Positions 42,218-52,099 of a stretch of DNA of 64,000 nucleotides are shown piece after piece. The stretch is from Candidatus Endomicrobiellum incisitermitis (GTDB lineage Bacteria; Elusimicrobiota; Endomicrobiia; Endomicrobiales; Endomicrobiaceae): positions 27,750-91,749 of the forward strand of contig JAISOG010000035.1 of the NCBI GenBank assembly GCA_031275795.1. Direction: 5' to 3'. Under the pieces are notes generated by a model that did not search any database, had not been told where the DNA came from, and was given only the letters and a program-made list of their open reading frames with translations. Within the stretch, counting starts at the first letter, position 1; every line of letters begins with the position of its first letter. Both the position numbers and the translations under genes were made by a program.

Positions 42218-43377
42218 GATATTCCCTTTTTTATTAAATTGCTAACGTAGTCTCTAGACCAAGCGTCCGCTTTGATAAACGTATCTACAGACTTATTCTT
42301 TAAAATTTTATGCGATAGTATAGCCTTTTTAACAATTTTTGCAATATCTGTAAACTTTATATTTCCACTTAAAAATGCGTCCACACAAACTTCATTTGCC
42401 GCATTCATAACCGCAGGCATTGTATATCCTTTTTTTGCAGAAAAATATGCAAGACTTAAACACGGAAATTTATCAAAATCGGGTTTATAAAACTCTAATT
42501 TGCCAATTTCACAAAGATTTAAAGATTTTATCTTAGAACAAATCCTTTCAGGGTACGTTAAAGCATATTGTATTGGAAGTGTCATATCTGGGTTTGAAAG
42601 TTGAGCTATAACAGACCCGTCTAAATACTCTACCATAGAATGTACTATAGATTGAGGATGTATAACAATTTCAACTTTTTCTATAGGAACGCCAAAAAGA
42701 ACTGACGCTTCTATAGCTTCCAAACCCTTGTTCATAAGAGTAGCGCTATCTACAGTAATTTTTTTCCCCATTTTCCAAGTAGGATGATTTAATGCTTGGC
42801 TAACAGTTATTTTAGATAAATCGCCAACATATTTATAAAAAGGACCTCCTGAAGCAGTAAGTATTATTTTTTTTATTTGAGATTTTTTCCCCACATTACA
42901 ACATTGGAATATAGCTGAATGTTCACTGTCAACTGGAAGAATTTTAACATTTAGCTTAGAAGCAAGTTTCATTATGTAACCGCCTGCCATTACAAGCGTT
43001 TCTTTATTTGCAATAGCTATATCTTTCTTTGCTCTAATAGCAGCAATAGTTGAATCTAGCCCAGCTGTACCAACAACTGCAGCAACTACTAAACTAATAC
43101 TAGACATTGTAGCAAGCTTTATTAGTCCCTCTCTTCCACTATAAACTTTAACATTTATCTTATTTCTTTTACTCCATTTTTTTAACTTTACAACCTCCAA
43201 AGCACTGCTTACAGAAACAGCTTTTGGTTTAAATTTTTTAATTTGATGTTTCAATAATTTTATATTTTTGCCAACAGCAAGACCATCTACTCTGACCATT
43301 CCTTTCATTAAAGAAATAGCGTCAAGAGTTTGAGTACCTATAGAGCCTGATGAACCTAAAATTGTTATTCTTTTCAT
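42214..43377 (-). CDS. dxr: 1-deoxy-D-xylulose 5-phosphate reductoisomerase
   Basis: ITILGSSGSIGTQTLDAI...LPVDSEHSAIFQC...HPTWKMGKKITVDSATLMNKGLE. Confidence 0.97.
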   Translation of the reverse strand: MKRITILGSSGSIGTQTLDAISLMKGMVRVDGLAVGKNIKLLKHQIKKFKPKAVSVSSALEVVKLKKWSKRNKINVKVYSGREGLIKLATMSSISLVVAAVVGTAGLDSTIAAIRAKKDIAIANKETLVMAGGYIMKLASKLNVKILPVDSEHSAIFQCCNVGKKSQIKKIILTASGGPFYKYVGDLSKITVSQALNHPTWKMGKKITVDSATLMNKGLEAIEASVLFGVPIEKVEIVIHPQSIVHSMVEYLDGSVIAQLSNPDMTLPIQYALTYPERICSKIKSLNLCEIGKLEFYKPDFDKFPCLSLAYFSAKKGYTMPAVMNAANEVCVDAFLSGNIKFTDIAKIVKKAILSHKILKNKSVDTFIKADAWSRDYVSNLIKKGIS

Positions 43378-44198
43378 TCTAAAAATTTTAAAACATAGTA
43401 TAGAGCAGGAGCAGCAAAAATATAAGAATCAAACCTATCAAAAAATCCGCCATGACCTGGAATTGTTTTACCAGAGTCTTTTATATCCCCATCTCTTTTT
43501 ATAAGAGATTCTGCAAGATCTGAAAATTGGCCAACAATAGAAATTACAAAACCAAGCACTATACAATCGCGCATACTTAAAATATCGCTCATAAACATTG
43601 TTCTACATATAACAGCTGTCAATAACCCAAAAACAACTCCAGTTGTAGCACCTTCCACTGTTTTTTTAGGACTTATATGCTCAACAAGCTTGTGTTTACC
43701 AAACATAAAACCAAAAGCATAAGCTGCTGTGTCTAACACCCAAACTACAAGGAAAATAAAAAATATTATTTCCATACCACCATATAAATTACGTAAATAC
43801 ACCATATGCATTAAAGAAAGTGGTATAAAAAACGCTCCTAAAAACGAAACAGCAACCCTTTCAACAGCAAATTTAGGGTTTTCTCCAAAAATTTCTTTAA
43901 CAAAAAGTACTAATAATATTACAATAGCAGAGAAAGATACCTTGTTTGCAGGAAAATTATTAAAGAATTGTAAAAATACAAAAAACAAAACTGCCATCAC
44001 AAGCGAAATTAGTACATGAGGATTATATTTTTTTGAAATGTTTAAATATTCATAAACACAAAAAAAAGATACCACAGACATCATTAAATAAAACGGCATA
44101 TTGCCTAAAAATATACATAAAAATACAATAGGAACACCTACAATTGCCGTCAATATTCTAGTTAATAACATTGGAGTCTCCAAATTTAAATATTGCAT
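43374..44198 (-). CDS. cdsA: Phosphatidate cytidylyltransferase
   Basis: Multi-pass; SDLAESLIKRDGDIKDSGKTIPGHGGFFDRFDS. Confidence 0.95.
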   Translation of the reverse strand: MQYLNLETPMLLTRILTAIVGVPIVFLCIFLGNMPFYLMMSVVSFFCVYEYLNISKKYNPHVLISLVMAVLFFVFLQFFNNFPANKVSFSAIVILLVLFVKEIFGENPKFAVERVAVSFLGAFFIPLSLMHMVYLRNLYGGMEIIFFIFLVVWVLDTAAYAFGFMFGKHKLVEHISPKKTVEGATTGVVFGLLTAVICRTMFMSDILSMRDCIVLGFVISIVGQFSDLAESLIKRDGDIKDSGKTIPGHGGFFDRFDSYIFAAPALYYVLKFLE

Positions 44199-44218
44199 TA
44201 GACAATTGCAGTTATCTT

Positions 44219-44917
44219 TTACTGTTTTTCTAATACAACTCCACCAAAGCGTCTTTGTCTACTTTGGAAGTTTATTATTGCACTTTCCAAATCCTTTTTA
44301 CTAAAATCAGGCCAAAGTTTATCTACTATATAAATTTCAGAATAGGCAATTTGCCAAAGGAGAAAATTTGATATTCTAAACTCACCCGAAGTACGAATAA
44401 GTAAATCAGGATCAGGTTGCCCTTGAGTATATAAAAAAGAAGATAAAATGGCTTCTGTAGGCTTTTTTATACCTTGCTTTAACATCTTTTCAAAAGCTTG
44501 TAAAATTTCCTGTCTTGCTCCATAATTTAAAGCTATGTTCAGATTTAATCCTGTATTATTACAAGTAAGATCACATGCTTTTTTTATTTCTATTTTTATA
44601 TCTTCTGAAAATCTTGACAAGTCCCCTAGTGCTCTTAGTTTAACACCTTCTTTATTTAACTCGTCAACTTCTTTAGATAAAAAATATTTAAGTAAAACCA
44701 TCAAAGCTTTTATTTCGCTCTTTGGCCGCTTCCAATTTTCTGTTGAAAAAGCATAAAGTGTCAAAACCTTAATTCCAAGACTACTTGCAGCCTTAACAAT
44801 TTTTTTTATGGTTTTGACCCCTTGCTTATGTCCAAAAGTTCTGGGCAAAGATCTTTCCTTTGCCCATCTACCATTCCCATCCATTATAATAGCTACATGT
44901 ACGGGTATCAAAGTCAT
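44219..44917 (-). CDS. uppS: Undecaprenyl pyrophosphate synthase
   Basis: HVAIIMDGNGRWAKERSLPRTFGHKQGV...LYAFSTENWKRPKSE. Confidence 0.97.
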   Translation of the reverse strand: MTLIPVHVAIIMDGNGRWAKERSLPRTFGHKQGVKTIKKIVKAASSLGIKVLTLYAFSTENWKRPKSEIKALMVLLKYFLSKEVDELNKEGVKLRALGDLSRFSEDIKIEIKKACDLTCNNTGLNLNIALNYGARQEILQAFEKMLKQGIKKPTEAILSSFLYTQGQPDPDLLIRTSGEFRISNFLLWQIAYSEIYIVDKLWPDFSKKDLESAIINFQSRQRRFGGVVLEKQ

Positions 44918-44918
44918 C

Positions 44919-45092
44919 CTATTGTTGTGAAATTGCGTTTATTGGGCAAGTAGACTCACAGGCTCCACAGCTTACACAAACATCTGAATTTATTACATAC
45001 TTATTGTCTCTAGGTTCTATCGCAGAAACTGGACAATTACCTGCACAAGCTCCACATCCTACACACACACTTGCGTTAATTTGATATGCCAT
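44919..45092 (-). CDS. 2[4Fe-4S] ferredoxin, 57 aa
   Basis: MAYQINASVCVGCGACAGNCPVSAIEPRDNKYVINSDVCVSCGACESTCPINAISQQ*; two CxxCxxCxxxCP motifs; below ORF-track cutoff. Confidence 0.95.
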   Translation of the reverse strand: MAYQINASVCVGCGACAGNCPVSAIEPRDNKYVINSDVCVSCGACESTCPINAISQQ

Positions 45093-45117
45093 TTACTGCT
45101 CCCTCCTATTTTTTTAT

Positions 45118-45678
45118 TTATATTTGCATAACTTCTTTTTCTTTTGACGCTATTAACTCGTCTATTAATTTTACAAAATTGTCAGTTATCTTTTGAGCTT
45201 CAACTTCAAACTTTTTTCTGTCATCTTCTGTTATAATTTTATCTTTTTCAAGCTTTTTTATATTTTCAAATAAAGTTCTTCTTTCATTTCTTACAGTTAC
45301 TCTAAAATCTTCTGCCATTCTACTAATAGATTTTGCTATTTCCTTTCTTCTGTCTTCTGTTAAAGGAGGTACACTAATACGTATAAGTTTGCCATCATTG
45401 ATGGGTCTCATTCCTGTATCTGCTTTAAGAATAGCTTTTTCTATAACACCAAGCTGAGAAACATCCCAAGGTCTTACTTCTATTGTTTTTGCATCAGGCA
45501 CACTGACATTAGCAACTTGATTAATAGTCATAATAGTACCGTAACTTTCAACTTTAATGCTCTCTATAACACTACTACTTGCTCTTCCTGTTCGTATAGC
45601 AGACAACTCAGATTTTAACCTATCTATAGTTTTTTTCATGGCTTCTTGCGACGCCGAAAAAAAACTTTGAAATTGCAT
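45118..45678 (-). CDS. frr: Ribosome recycling factor
   Basis: ELSAIRTGRASSSVIESIKVESYG...ISVPPLTEDRRKEIAK. Confidence 0.97.
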   Translation of the reverse strand: MQFQSFFSASQEAMKKTIDRLKSELSAIRTGRASSSVIESIKVESYGTIMTINQVANVSVPDAKTIEVRPWDVSQLGVIEKAILKADTGMRPINDGKLIRISVPPLTEDRRKEIAKSISRMAEDFRVTVRNERRTLFENIKKLEKDKIITEDDRKKFEVEAQKITDNFVKLIDELIASKEKEVMQI

Positions 45679-45679
45679 T

Positions 45680-46375
45680 TTAAGCCTCCACTATCGTACC
45701 TATTTTTTCACCATTTAAAACTTTTTTTAAATTTCCATCTTTATAAAAATTAAAAACAACAATAGAAATATTTGTTCGACTACACAAGGAAAACGCTTCA
45801 GTGTCCATCACTTTCAACTGTTTATCTAACGCTTCTTTAAAAGTCAAAGAAACATATTTTACTGCGTTTTTATTTTTCTTTGGGTCTGCACTATAAACAC
45901 CATCCACTTGTGTAGCTTTTAGCAATACATTTGCTTTTATTTCAGCAGCTCTTAAAGCTGCAGTAGTATCTGTAGTAAAGAACGGATTTCCTGTACCACC
46001 TGCAAAGATAACCACATATCCAGACTCAATATAGTTTATAGCTTTTTCTCTATTAAAAGTCTCTACAAAACCACTCACACCACTTGCAGACAAAACTACA
46101 GATTTTATTTTAGCTTCTAATAATGCTTCGTTTAAAGCTAAAGCATTCATAACTGTAGCAAGCATCCCCATCTTATCTGCAGTAACTCTTTCTATAAATT
46201 TACCTTCACCTCTCCAAATATTACCCGCTCCAACAACTATAGAAAGCTCCACACCGCTAGAAAGTGCAAGTTTTATTTCTTCTACTGTTCTTAAAAGGCA
46301 ACCTTGGCTAACATAAGACTGCTCCACAGAAAACGATTTACCAGAAAGTTTTAAAAGCACTCTTTTTAAGCGCAT
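45680..46375 (-). CDS. pyrH: Uridylate kinase
   Basis: RVLLKLSGKSF...VVGAGNIWRG...FAGGTGNPFFTTDTTAALRA. Confidence 0.96.
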   Translation of the reverse strand: MRLKRVLLKLSGKSFSVEQSYVSQGCLLRTVEEIKLALSSGVELSIVVGAGNIWRGEGKFIERVTADKMGMLATVMNALALNEALLEAKIKSVVLSASGVSGFVETFNREKAINYIESGYVVIFAGGTGNPFFTTDTTAALRAAEIKANVLLKATQVDGVYSADPKKNKNAVKYVSLTFKEALDKQLKVMDTEAFSLCSRTNISIVVFNFYKDGNLKKVLNGEKIGTIVEA

Positions 46376-46377
46376 AT

Positions 46378-46974
46378 TTATTCTTCTCCGAGTTTAAATC
46401 TTGCAAACCTTTTTATTATAATATTTTCACCAATTTTTGCTATTGCTTTTGTAACTAAATCTCTAATTGTTTCTTTTCCTGAAGTATCTCTTATATAAAT
46501 TTGATCATATAAACATATTTGTCCATAAAACTTTTCAATTTTACCTTCAATTATTTTATCCCAAACTTTTTCAGGTTTGCCTTCTTCTTTAAGTTGAGCT
46601 TTATAAATTTCCTTTTCAGCTTCAATAATACTTGTAGGCACTTGCTCCTTAGAAACATAAGTAGGAGCAACTGCAGCAACCTGCATTGCAATTTCTTTAA
46701 CTAAAGATTGAAAATCTTCTGTTTTTGCAACAAAATCTGTTTCACAGTTAACTTCAACTAAAACTCCAAGTGTACCATTACCATGTATATAAGAATACAC
46801 TAAACCTTGCTTTGCAGTTCTACCTGCTTTCTTAACAGCAAGCGCCATACCTTTTTCTCTAAGCCATTGGCAAGCTTTTTCTATATCGTTAGAAGATTCT
46901 CTAAGCGCATTTCTACAATCCATTATACCTGCACCAGTCATTTCTCTCAATTTTGTTATAAGCTCTGTTGACAT
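46378..46974 (-). CDS. tsf: Elongation factor Ts
   Basis: LREMTGAGIMDCRNAL...VEVNCETDFVAKTEDF. Confidence 0.97.
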   Translation of the reverse strand: MSTELITKLREMTGAGIMDCRNALRESSNDIEKACQWLREKGMALAVKKAGRTAKQGLVYSYIHGNGTLGVLVEVNCETDFVAKTEDFQSLVKEIAMQVAAVAPTYVSKEQVPTSIIEAEKEIYKAQLKEEGKPEKVWDKIIEGKIEKFYGQICLYDQIYIRDTSGKETIRDLVTKAIAKIGENIIIKRFARFKLGEE

Positions 46975-47756
46975 TATTTCACTTCTCCTTGAACAACATT
47001 TTCTGACGCTACAACTTCTTCTACCTCTTCTATAGGAGAATTAACTGTCGATTGCACTTCATCTTTTTTTTCTTTAATACCTTTCCCTTCTAAAACTGCA
47101 TCCGCAATAATAGAACAAAACAGTTTTACAGCTCTTATAGCATCGTCATTTCCTGGGATTGGGAAGTCAACTAAACCTGGATCACAATTGGTGTCACAAA
47201 TTGCAACAACAGGTATGTTTAGTTTTCTTGCTTCTAAAACCGCTGTTGACTCCTCATGTGGATCTATTACAAACATAAGATCTGGTAGAACAGACATGTT
47301 CTTTAAACCTTCTAAAGATTTCTCTAGTCTTACTCTTTCTTTTTCAATTTTAGATTGCTCTTTTTTTGAAAGAAGCTTAAATATGCCTTCTTCTTTCATT
47401 TTTTCTATTTCTTTATACCTTGCAATAGATTTTTTCAATGTTTCAAAATTTGTTAGAGTTCCGCCTAGCCATCTATCAGAAACAAAATATGCTCCACAAC
47501 GAAGAGCTTCTTCCTTAATTGGCGTTTGGGCTTGTTTTTTTGTGCCTACAAATATTATATCTTTACCTTCTGCAATCAAATCTCTTACAACTCTATAAAT
47601 TTTTTTTAATTCTTTTAACGTTTTTTGAAGATCTATAATATGGATTTTGTTCCTAGTACCAAAAATAAACTTTGCCATTCTTGGGTTCCATCTTCTTGTT
47701 TGGTGCCCAAAATGGACACCTGCTTCTAATAAAGCTTTCATTGTAATGTTTGCCAC
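46974..47756 (-). CDS. rpsB: 30S ribosomal protein S2
   Basis: [31 protein letters not shown]. Confidence 0.98.
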   Translation of the reverse strand: MANITMKALLEAGVHFGHQTRRWNPRMAKFIFGTRNKIHIIDLQKTLKELKKIYRVVRDLIAEGKDIIFVGTKKQAQTPIKEEALRCGAYFVSDRWLGGTLTNFETLKKSIARYKEIEKMKEEGIFKLLSKKEQSKIEKERVRLEKSLEGLKNMSVLPDLMFVIDPHEESTAVLEARKLNIPVVAICDTNCDPGLVDFPIPGNDDAIRAVKLFCSIIADAVLEGKGIKEKKDEVQSTVNSPIEEVEEVVASENVVQGEVK

Positions 47757-47788
47757 GCTACTCTCCTTTGTTTTTACTGCAACTTAGC

Positions 47789-47868
47789 AGTTCCGTTTTA
47801 AGACGTTTATCATTCGCCTTACGGCTTCCACAGCTTTAAGTCTCTAAAACCCTAAAATTTAGGGAACT
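47789..47868 (-). promoter_or_regulatory. Structured 5' leader upstream of rpsB
   Basis: Minus-strand AGTTCC...GGAACT closing pair, inner CCCTAAATTTTAGGG, TTTTAGAGAC/GTCTTAAAA and GCCGTAAGGC elements, just upstream of the rpsB start. Confidence 0.45.
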
Positions 47869-48069
47869 TTTAGCAAATCCAGCTGTGTGCTCATTAAAAC
47901 ATCTATAAAATCTTAAAGATTTTATCAAAATCTCAAAACACTTTTCAAGTTTATTACATACACTGCTATAACTCAATATTTTGAAATACAATCTCAAAAT
48001 GAGATTATAACATAATTTTCATGTTAAACTTTATAAAGCAAGACTATAAATATATATTTAGATTAAGTA

Positions 48070-48098
48070 TTGTTATTTTTTTGTATTAATGTTAAAAT
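48070..48098 (+). promoter_or_regulatory. Sigma70-type promoter of porin gene
   Basis: TTGTTA-N17-TAAAAT. Confidence 0.55.
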
Positions 48099-48147
48099 GA
48101 ACGCCAAGTTACATATCTAAATATCTATTTTAAAAGGAGATTATAAA

Positions 48148-49320
48148 TTGAAAGGCTTTATAAAATTAGCACTCTTAATTATTGTTTTTACTTTAGTTGT
48201 ACCTGCAAAAATGTTTTCAGCAGACTCAGTAGCAGAACAATTTGGCCTCAAAGTTAAATGTGGTGGAACTTTTGTTCTCCAAGACACTCCTAAAGAAAAT
48301 ATACAAAACGATGTGGAAGGCGCTTCTGCAGGTGTATATCTTTTCGATTTAACATTAGAGAAAAACTTCGAACATAATGGTAAAGTTTTAGTTAAGTTTG
48401 AAGGTGGTAGAGGTAAAGGGCTTAATGATAAAGTACAAACATATGCCGGAGTTAATGCTGTAGCTGATCCTAGCTTAAATGACGCAGCAGATACACTTGC
48501 TAAAGTTACAAAATTATATTATCAACAATCTATATTTGATGATAAACTCACTATAGATTTTGGAAAACTAAGTTTTGGTTCATTCTTTGCCGACAATAAA
48601 TATTCTGGAGATTGTGATTGTCAATTCATAACTTCAATTTTTAGTGGAGATAAAATAATAGAAACTCCCCCTCAACGTTTAGCTTTAGCATTGACTTACA
48701 ATATAATTGAAAAATTCAAAATTACATATGCTTATTTTTCAACTGATATAGATCATATAGATTCTACTGGAGTTAATGTAGCACAACTTACATATTCGCC
48801 TTGCAAATGCTGCAATTTACTTGCTTATGTTTGGGGTAATAATAAAAATCACTACTCTCTAAAAGATATAAATAAAAAGTCTGGCGTTTACGGGTTTGGG
48901 ATAAGTGCAGATCACGCAGTTAGTGAAAATGTAGGCGTTTTTGGAAGAGTTTCCTATAAAGACTCTTCTGTTTCAGTACTTAAATCAACTTCTTCTGAAA
49001 TAACACCGACACAATTAACACAGCCATTGTCTATGTCTTGGGATGCTGGAGTACAATTTAGTGGAAATATTTGGTCTAGACCTACAGACACTACTGGTTT
49101 TGCAATAGGACAAATGTACGGCTCTAAAGACTATAAAGAAGTAGATTCTAACTATAAAGATGGTGCAGAAACAGAAATGGAACTATATTATAATTTCGGT
49201 ATAAACAAAAATTTTGCAATCACACCAGCTGTTCAGTATTTCATTGATCCTAAAGGTGGAAATGCGCTAGTAAAAGATAATATAGTTGTTGCAGGTGTAA
49301 GAACAAGAATGAGCTTTTAA
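48148..49320 (+). CDS. Outer-membrane porin-like beta-barrel protein (TTG start)
   Basis: Signal peptide, barrel-like strands, C-terminal aromatic VRTRMSF; AGGAG upstream of TTG. Confidence 0.7.
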   Translation: MKGFIKLALLIIVFTLVVPAKMFSADSVAEQFGLKVKCGGTFVLQDTPKENIQNDVEGASAGVYLFDLTLEKNFEHNGKVLVKFEGGRGKGLNDKVQTYAGVNAVADPSLNDAADTLAKVTKLYYQQSIFDDKLTIDFGKLSFGSFFADNKYSGDCDCQFITSIFSGDKIIETPPQRLALALTYNIIEKFKITYAYFSTDIDHIDSTGVNVAQLTYSPCKCCNLLAYVWGNNKNHYSLKDINKKSGVYGFGISADHAVSENVGVFGRVSYKDSSVSVLKSTSSEITPTQLTQPLSMSWDAGVQFSGNIWSRPTDTTGFAIGQMYGSKDYKEVDSNYKDGAETEMELYYNFGINKNFAITPAVQYFIDPKGGNALVKDNIVVAGVRTRMSF

Positions 49321-49334
49321 ATATTTATTGATTA

Positions 49335-49373
49335 GAAAAAAGAGCATCATTATAAATGATGCTCTTTTTTTTT
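49335..49373. terminator. Bidirectional rho-independent terminator
   Basis: AAAAAAGAGCATCATT-ATA-AATGATGCTCTTTTTTTTT between convergent genes. Confidence 0.85.
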
Positions 49374-49389
49374 AACTTATTTACGTTGT

Positions 49390-49812
49390 TTAGTTTTTAT
49401 TTGTTAAAGCTTTATCATGTGTTTTTGCTATACCTTCAGGACTTACAAGAAAATCTACTTTATCATCTATATATTTATCCTTGTCAGCTTTAATATCGGC
49501 AAGTTCTTTTTCAAGTTTTTCTATTATCTTTTTCTTTTGCTCTATTATAGCTTGTTTAAAAGCCGTACTTTTATCTAAATTAGACTTTACTAACTTTTTT
49601 ACCTCCTTTTTTATGGACTCTTTATCTTTTTCTCCTGCAGATTCATACTTAGCTAATAAAGCATCTAATTTGGCTACATACTTAGATTTATCCTTTATCA
49701 ACTTTTCTTTAACATCACTCTTATCCATATCCTTGTGTGCTGAAAAAGATACTTGAGGTACCACACTACACAAAAAGAAAACACCGCATAAAGCTAACAA
49801 AACTTTTTTCAT
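49390..49812 (-). CDS. Small secreted Lys/Asp-rich helical hypothetical protein
   Basis: Start at internal MKKVLLALCGVFFLCSVVPQVSFSA (track start 49842); GGTGGGGG upstream. Confidence 0.6.
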   Translation of the reverse strand: MKKVLLALCGVFFLCSVVPQVSFSAHKDMDKSDVKEKLIKDKSKYVAKLDALLAKYESAGEKDKESIKKEVKKLVKSNLDKSTAFKQAIIEQKKKIIEKLEKELADIKADKDKYIDDKVDFLVSPEGIAKTHDKALTNKN

Positions 49813-49838
49813 AAGACCCCCACCCTTTATTTTATAGC

Positions 49839-50360
49839 TCATTTAACTTGAGCTATTATTAAATTTTCAAGATGTAATGTAGAAAATTTTATATTTGCCT
49901 CTAAAAAAAGATCTTTAAACGTGTTGTCAGGGTACTCAATATCTGCAACTACTCTTTTGATACCAGCGTTTACTATCATTTTTGCACACAAAACACAGGG
50001 AGAGTGTGTGCAATAAAGAGTAGCATCTTTTATGTTTACACCATTATAGCCACCTTGAATAATAACGTTCTGCTCAGCATGTATTGCTCTACATATTTCG
50101 TGTCTTTGTCCTGAAGGAATTTTTAGCTCATTTCTCAAACAACCCATGTCTAAACAATCTTTTACAGAAGTAGCTGCTCCATTATAACCAGTTGTAAGAA
50201 TCCTTTTATCCTTTACAATAACAGCACCAACATGATGACGCACACATGTTGATCTTTCTGCTACAAGCCAAGCAAGCTTTACAAAATAATTATCCCAAGA
50301 TGGACGATTAGACATACTTTTATCCTTTATTTTATACCTAAAAATCTTATTATGTCCCAT
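49839..50360 (-). CDS. dCMP/cytidine deaminase-family protein
   Basis: HAEQNVIIQGG...CTHSPCVLCAKMIVNAGIKRVV. Confidence 0.9.
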   Translation of the reverse strand: MGHNKIFRYKIKDKSMSNRPSWDNYFVKLAWLVAERSTCVRHHVGAVIVKDKRILTTGYNGAATSVKDCLDMGCLRNELKIPSGQRHEICRAIHAEQNVIIQGGYNGVNIKDATLYCTHSPCVLCAKMIVNAGIKRVVADIEYPDNTFKDLFLEANIKFSTLHLENLIIAQVK

Positions 50361-50914
50361 TGAAGCTTATCAAAACCATTTCTTTTTTTCGCACTTACTG
50401 TAAACACATTTTCTGAATCTATTTTAAAAAGTTCTGTTGCCTTATTTTTTATCTCTTCCTGAGAAATTATGTTTGGCACCTTGTCACATTTGTTTACAAT
50501 TATTTTAAAACTTACTTTATGTTCTTTTAACCAACAAACCATATAAAAATCTAGTTCTGTAGGTCCTACAAAACCATCTACAATAACATAGACTGTTTTT
50601 TTGCTTTTCCTTTGAACTATACATTCTTCTATCATTTTGTTCCAGAGTTCTTTTTCTTTAAAACTTACTTTTGCAAAACCATAACCCGGTAAATCTATAA
50701 GCCATTTTTTTATGACAATACTGTAAACATTTATGCTCCTTGTCCTGCCAGGAGTTTTTGAAGTTCTGGCAAGATTTTTCTTAGAACATAAAGCATTTAT
50801 AACACTACTTTTACCTACGTTAGATCTGCCAACAAAAACAACTTCTGCAACACTTTGAGGTAAAGTTTTTGCATCAGAAGTTGCCATAAAAAAAACTGTT
50901 TTGTCTAATAACAT
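50327..50914 (-). CDS. engB: Ribosome biogenesis GTPase EngB/YsxC
   Basis: VVFVGRSNVGKSSVINALCSKKNLARTSKTPGRTRSINVY...DLPGYGFAKV. Confidence 0.95.
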   Translation of the reverse strand: MLLDKTVFFMATSDAKTLPQSVAEVVFVGRSNVGKSSVINALCSKKNLARTSKTPGRTRSINVYSIVIKKWLIDLPGYGFAKVSFKEKELWNKMIEECIVQRKSKKTVYVIVDGFVGPTELDFYMVCWLKEHKVSFKIIVNKCDKVPNIISQEEIKNKATELFKIDSENVFTVSAKKRNGFDKLQWDIIRFLGIK

Positions 50915-51625
50915 TTAATCCCTTATTTTACTTAAAAGCCTTAAACATTCAAGATAAAGCCACACTAACGTTACCATTAGGGCAAAAGCGCTGTACCATT
51001 CCATATATTTAGGGGAACCTTGTTGTGAACCTTGCTCTATCAACTCAAAATCTATAATGAGGTTTAAAGCAGCAACTGCAACTATAACTAAACTAATAAT
51101 TATTCCAAGTCCTGAAGAATTGTGAATATACGAAAGACTACCTGCGCCAAAAAGATTTAAAAGTAAATCTATAACGTACACTAAACAAATAGCAAGCGTT
51201 GAAAAAACTACAACTTTCTGAAACCTTGGCGTAGCTCTTAGCATACCAGTCTTATAAGCTGCAAGCATACAAAATAAAACGCACATGCTTAATAGGATTG
51301 CATTTACTACAATACCAGGATAAGATTTTTCAAAAGATAAAGATATTGCGCCTAAAATTAAACCTTCACATATTGCATAAAGTGGCGATACAAAAGGTGT
51401 TGCCTCTTTTTTAAAAATAGACACCATAGCTATAACAAAGCCAGCAATTAACAAAGGCACAAGTAAAGGCATTATTATGTTTGGATGTGTCCAAGAATAA
51501 AACGCACTAGCAATAAGCAGTACCCAAAGAATTATACTTTTATTTATTGTACCCGAAACTGTCATAACATCATTACTTCTTATTGGAGAACTAAAAACAC
51601 TGTCTTTTAAAAGTGGATTACTCAT
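50915..51625 (-). CDS. Bax inhibitor-1/YccA family membrane protein
   Basis: Multi-pass with BI-1-like order and N-terminal SNPLLKDSVF...MTVSGTINK. Confidence 0.75.
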   Translation of the reverse strand: MSNPLLKDSVFSSPIRSNDVMTVSGTINKSIILWVLLIASAFYSWTHPNIIMPLLVPLLIAGFVIAMVSIFKKEATPFVSPLYAICEGLILGAISLSFEKSYPGIVVNAILLSMCVLFCMLAAYKTGMLRATPRFQKVVVFSTLAICLVYVIDLLLNLFGAGSLSYIHNSSGLGIIISLVIVAVAALNLIIDFELIEQGSQQGSPKYMEWYSAFALMVTLVWLYLECLRLLSKIRD

Positions 51626-51627
51626 AT

Positions 51628-52074
51628 TTACCCTCCCTCCTCTATAATTTTTTTATAAGCTAAACTTAAAATTTCCTTTGAATTATGAAACAAAAGCAAC
51701 TCTTTTGCTTTTTGAAAATTTACCCATATACTTTCAGATATTTCTTTTTTATCATATTCTAAAATTTCATTACCAGCTGACAAAGCAAAAAAATATACCA
51801 CATGTTTTTCTATTTTGTATCCTAACTTTGTTGTTTCTTCATTGTCTATTATATAAACATCTTCTTGCCTAAAATTATTGTCAAATTTAAGTTGCTTTAT
51901 TCCTGTTTCCTCAAAAATTTCCCTAACAGCAGTTTCTTTTTCTGTTTCTCCTTTTTCCATATGTCCTTTAGGTAAACCCCAGTTACCACTTTTAACAGAT
52001 TTTACAAGTAAAAATAAAGGATTAGCATTTTCTATTTTATATATTACAGCCCCACAAGAAGTTTCTTTAACCAT
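51628..52074 (-). CDS. NUDIX hydrolase
   Basis: GHMEKGETEKETAVREIFEETGI Nudix box. Confidence 0.95.
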   Translation of the reverse strand: MVKETSCGAVIYKIENANPLFLLVKSVKSGNWGLPKGHMEKGETEKETAVREIFEETGIKQLKFDNNFRQEDVYIIDNEETTKLGYKIEKHVVYFFALSAGNEILEYDKKEISESIWVNFQKAKELLLFHNSKEILSLAYKKIIEEGG

Positions 52075-52099
52075 ATAGTCCCTACTTTTGCAACTGTTT

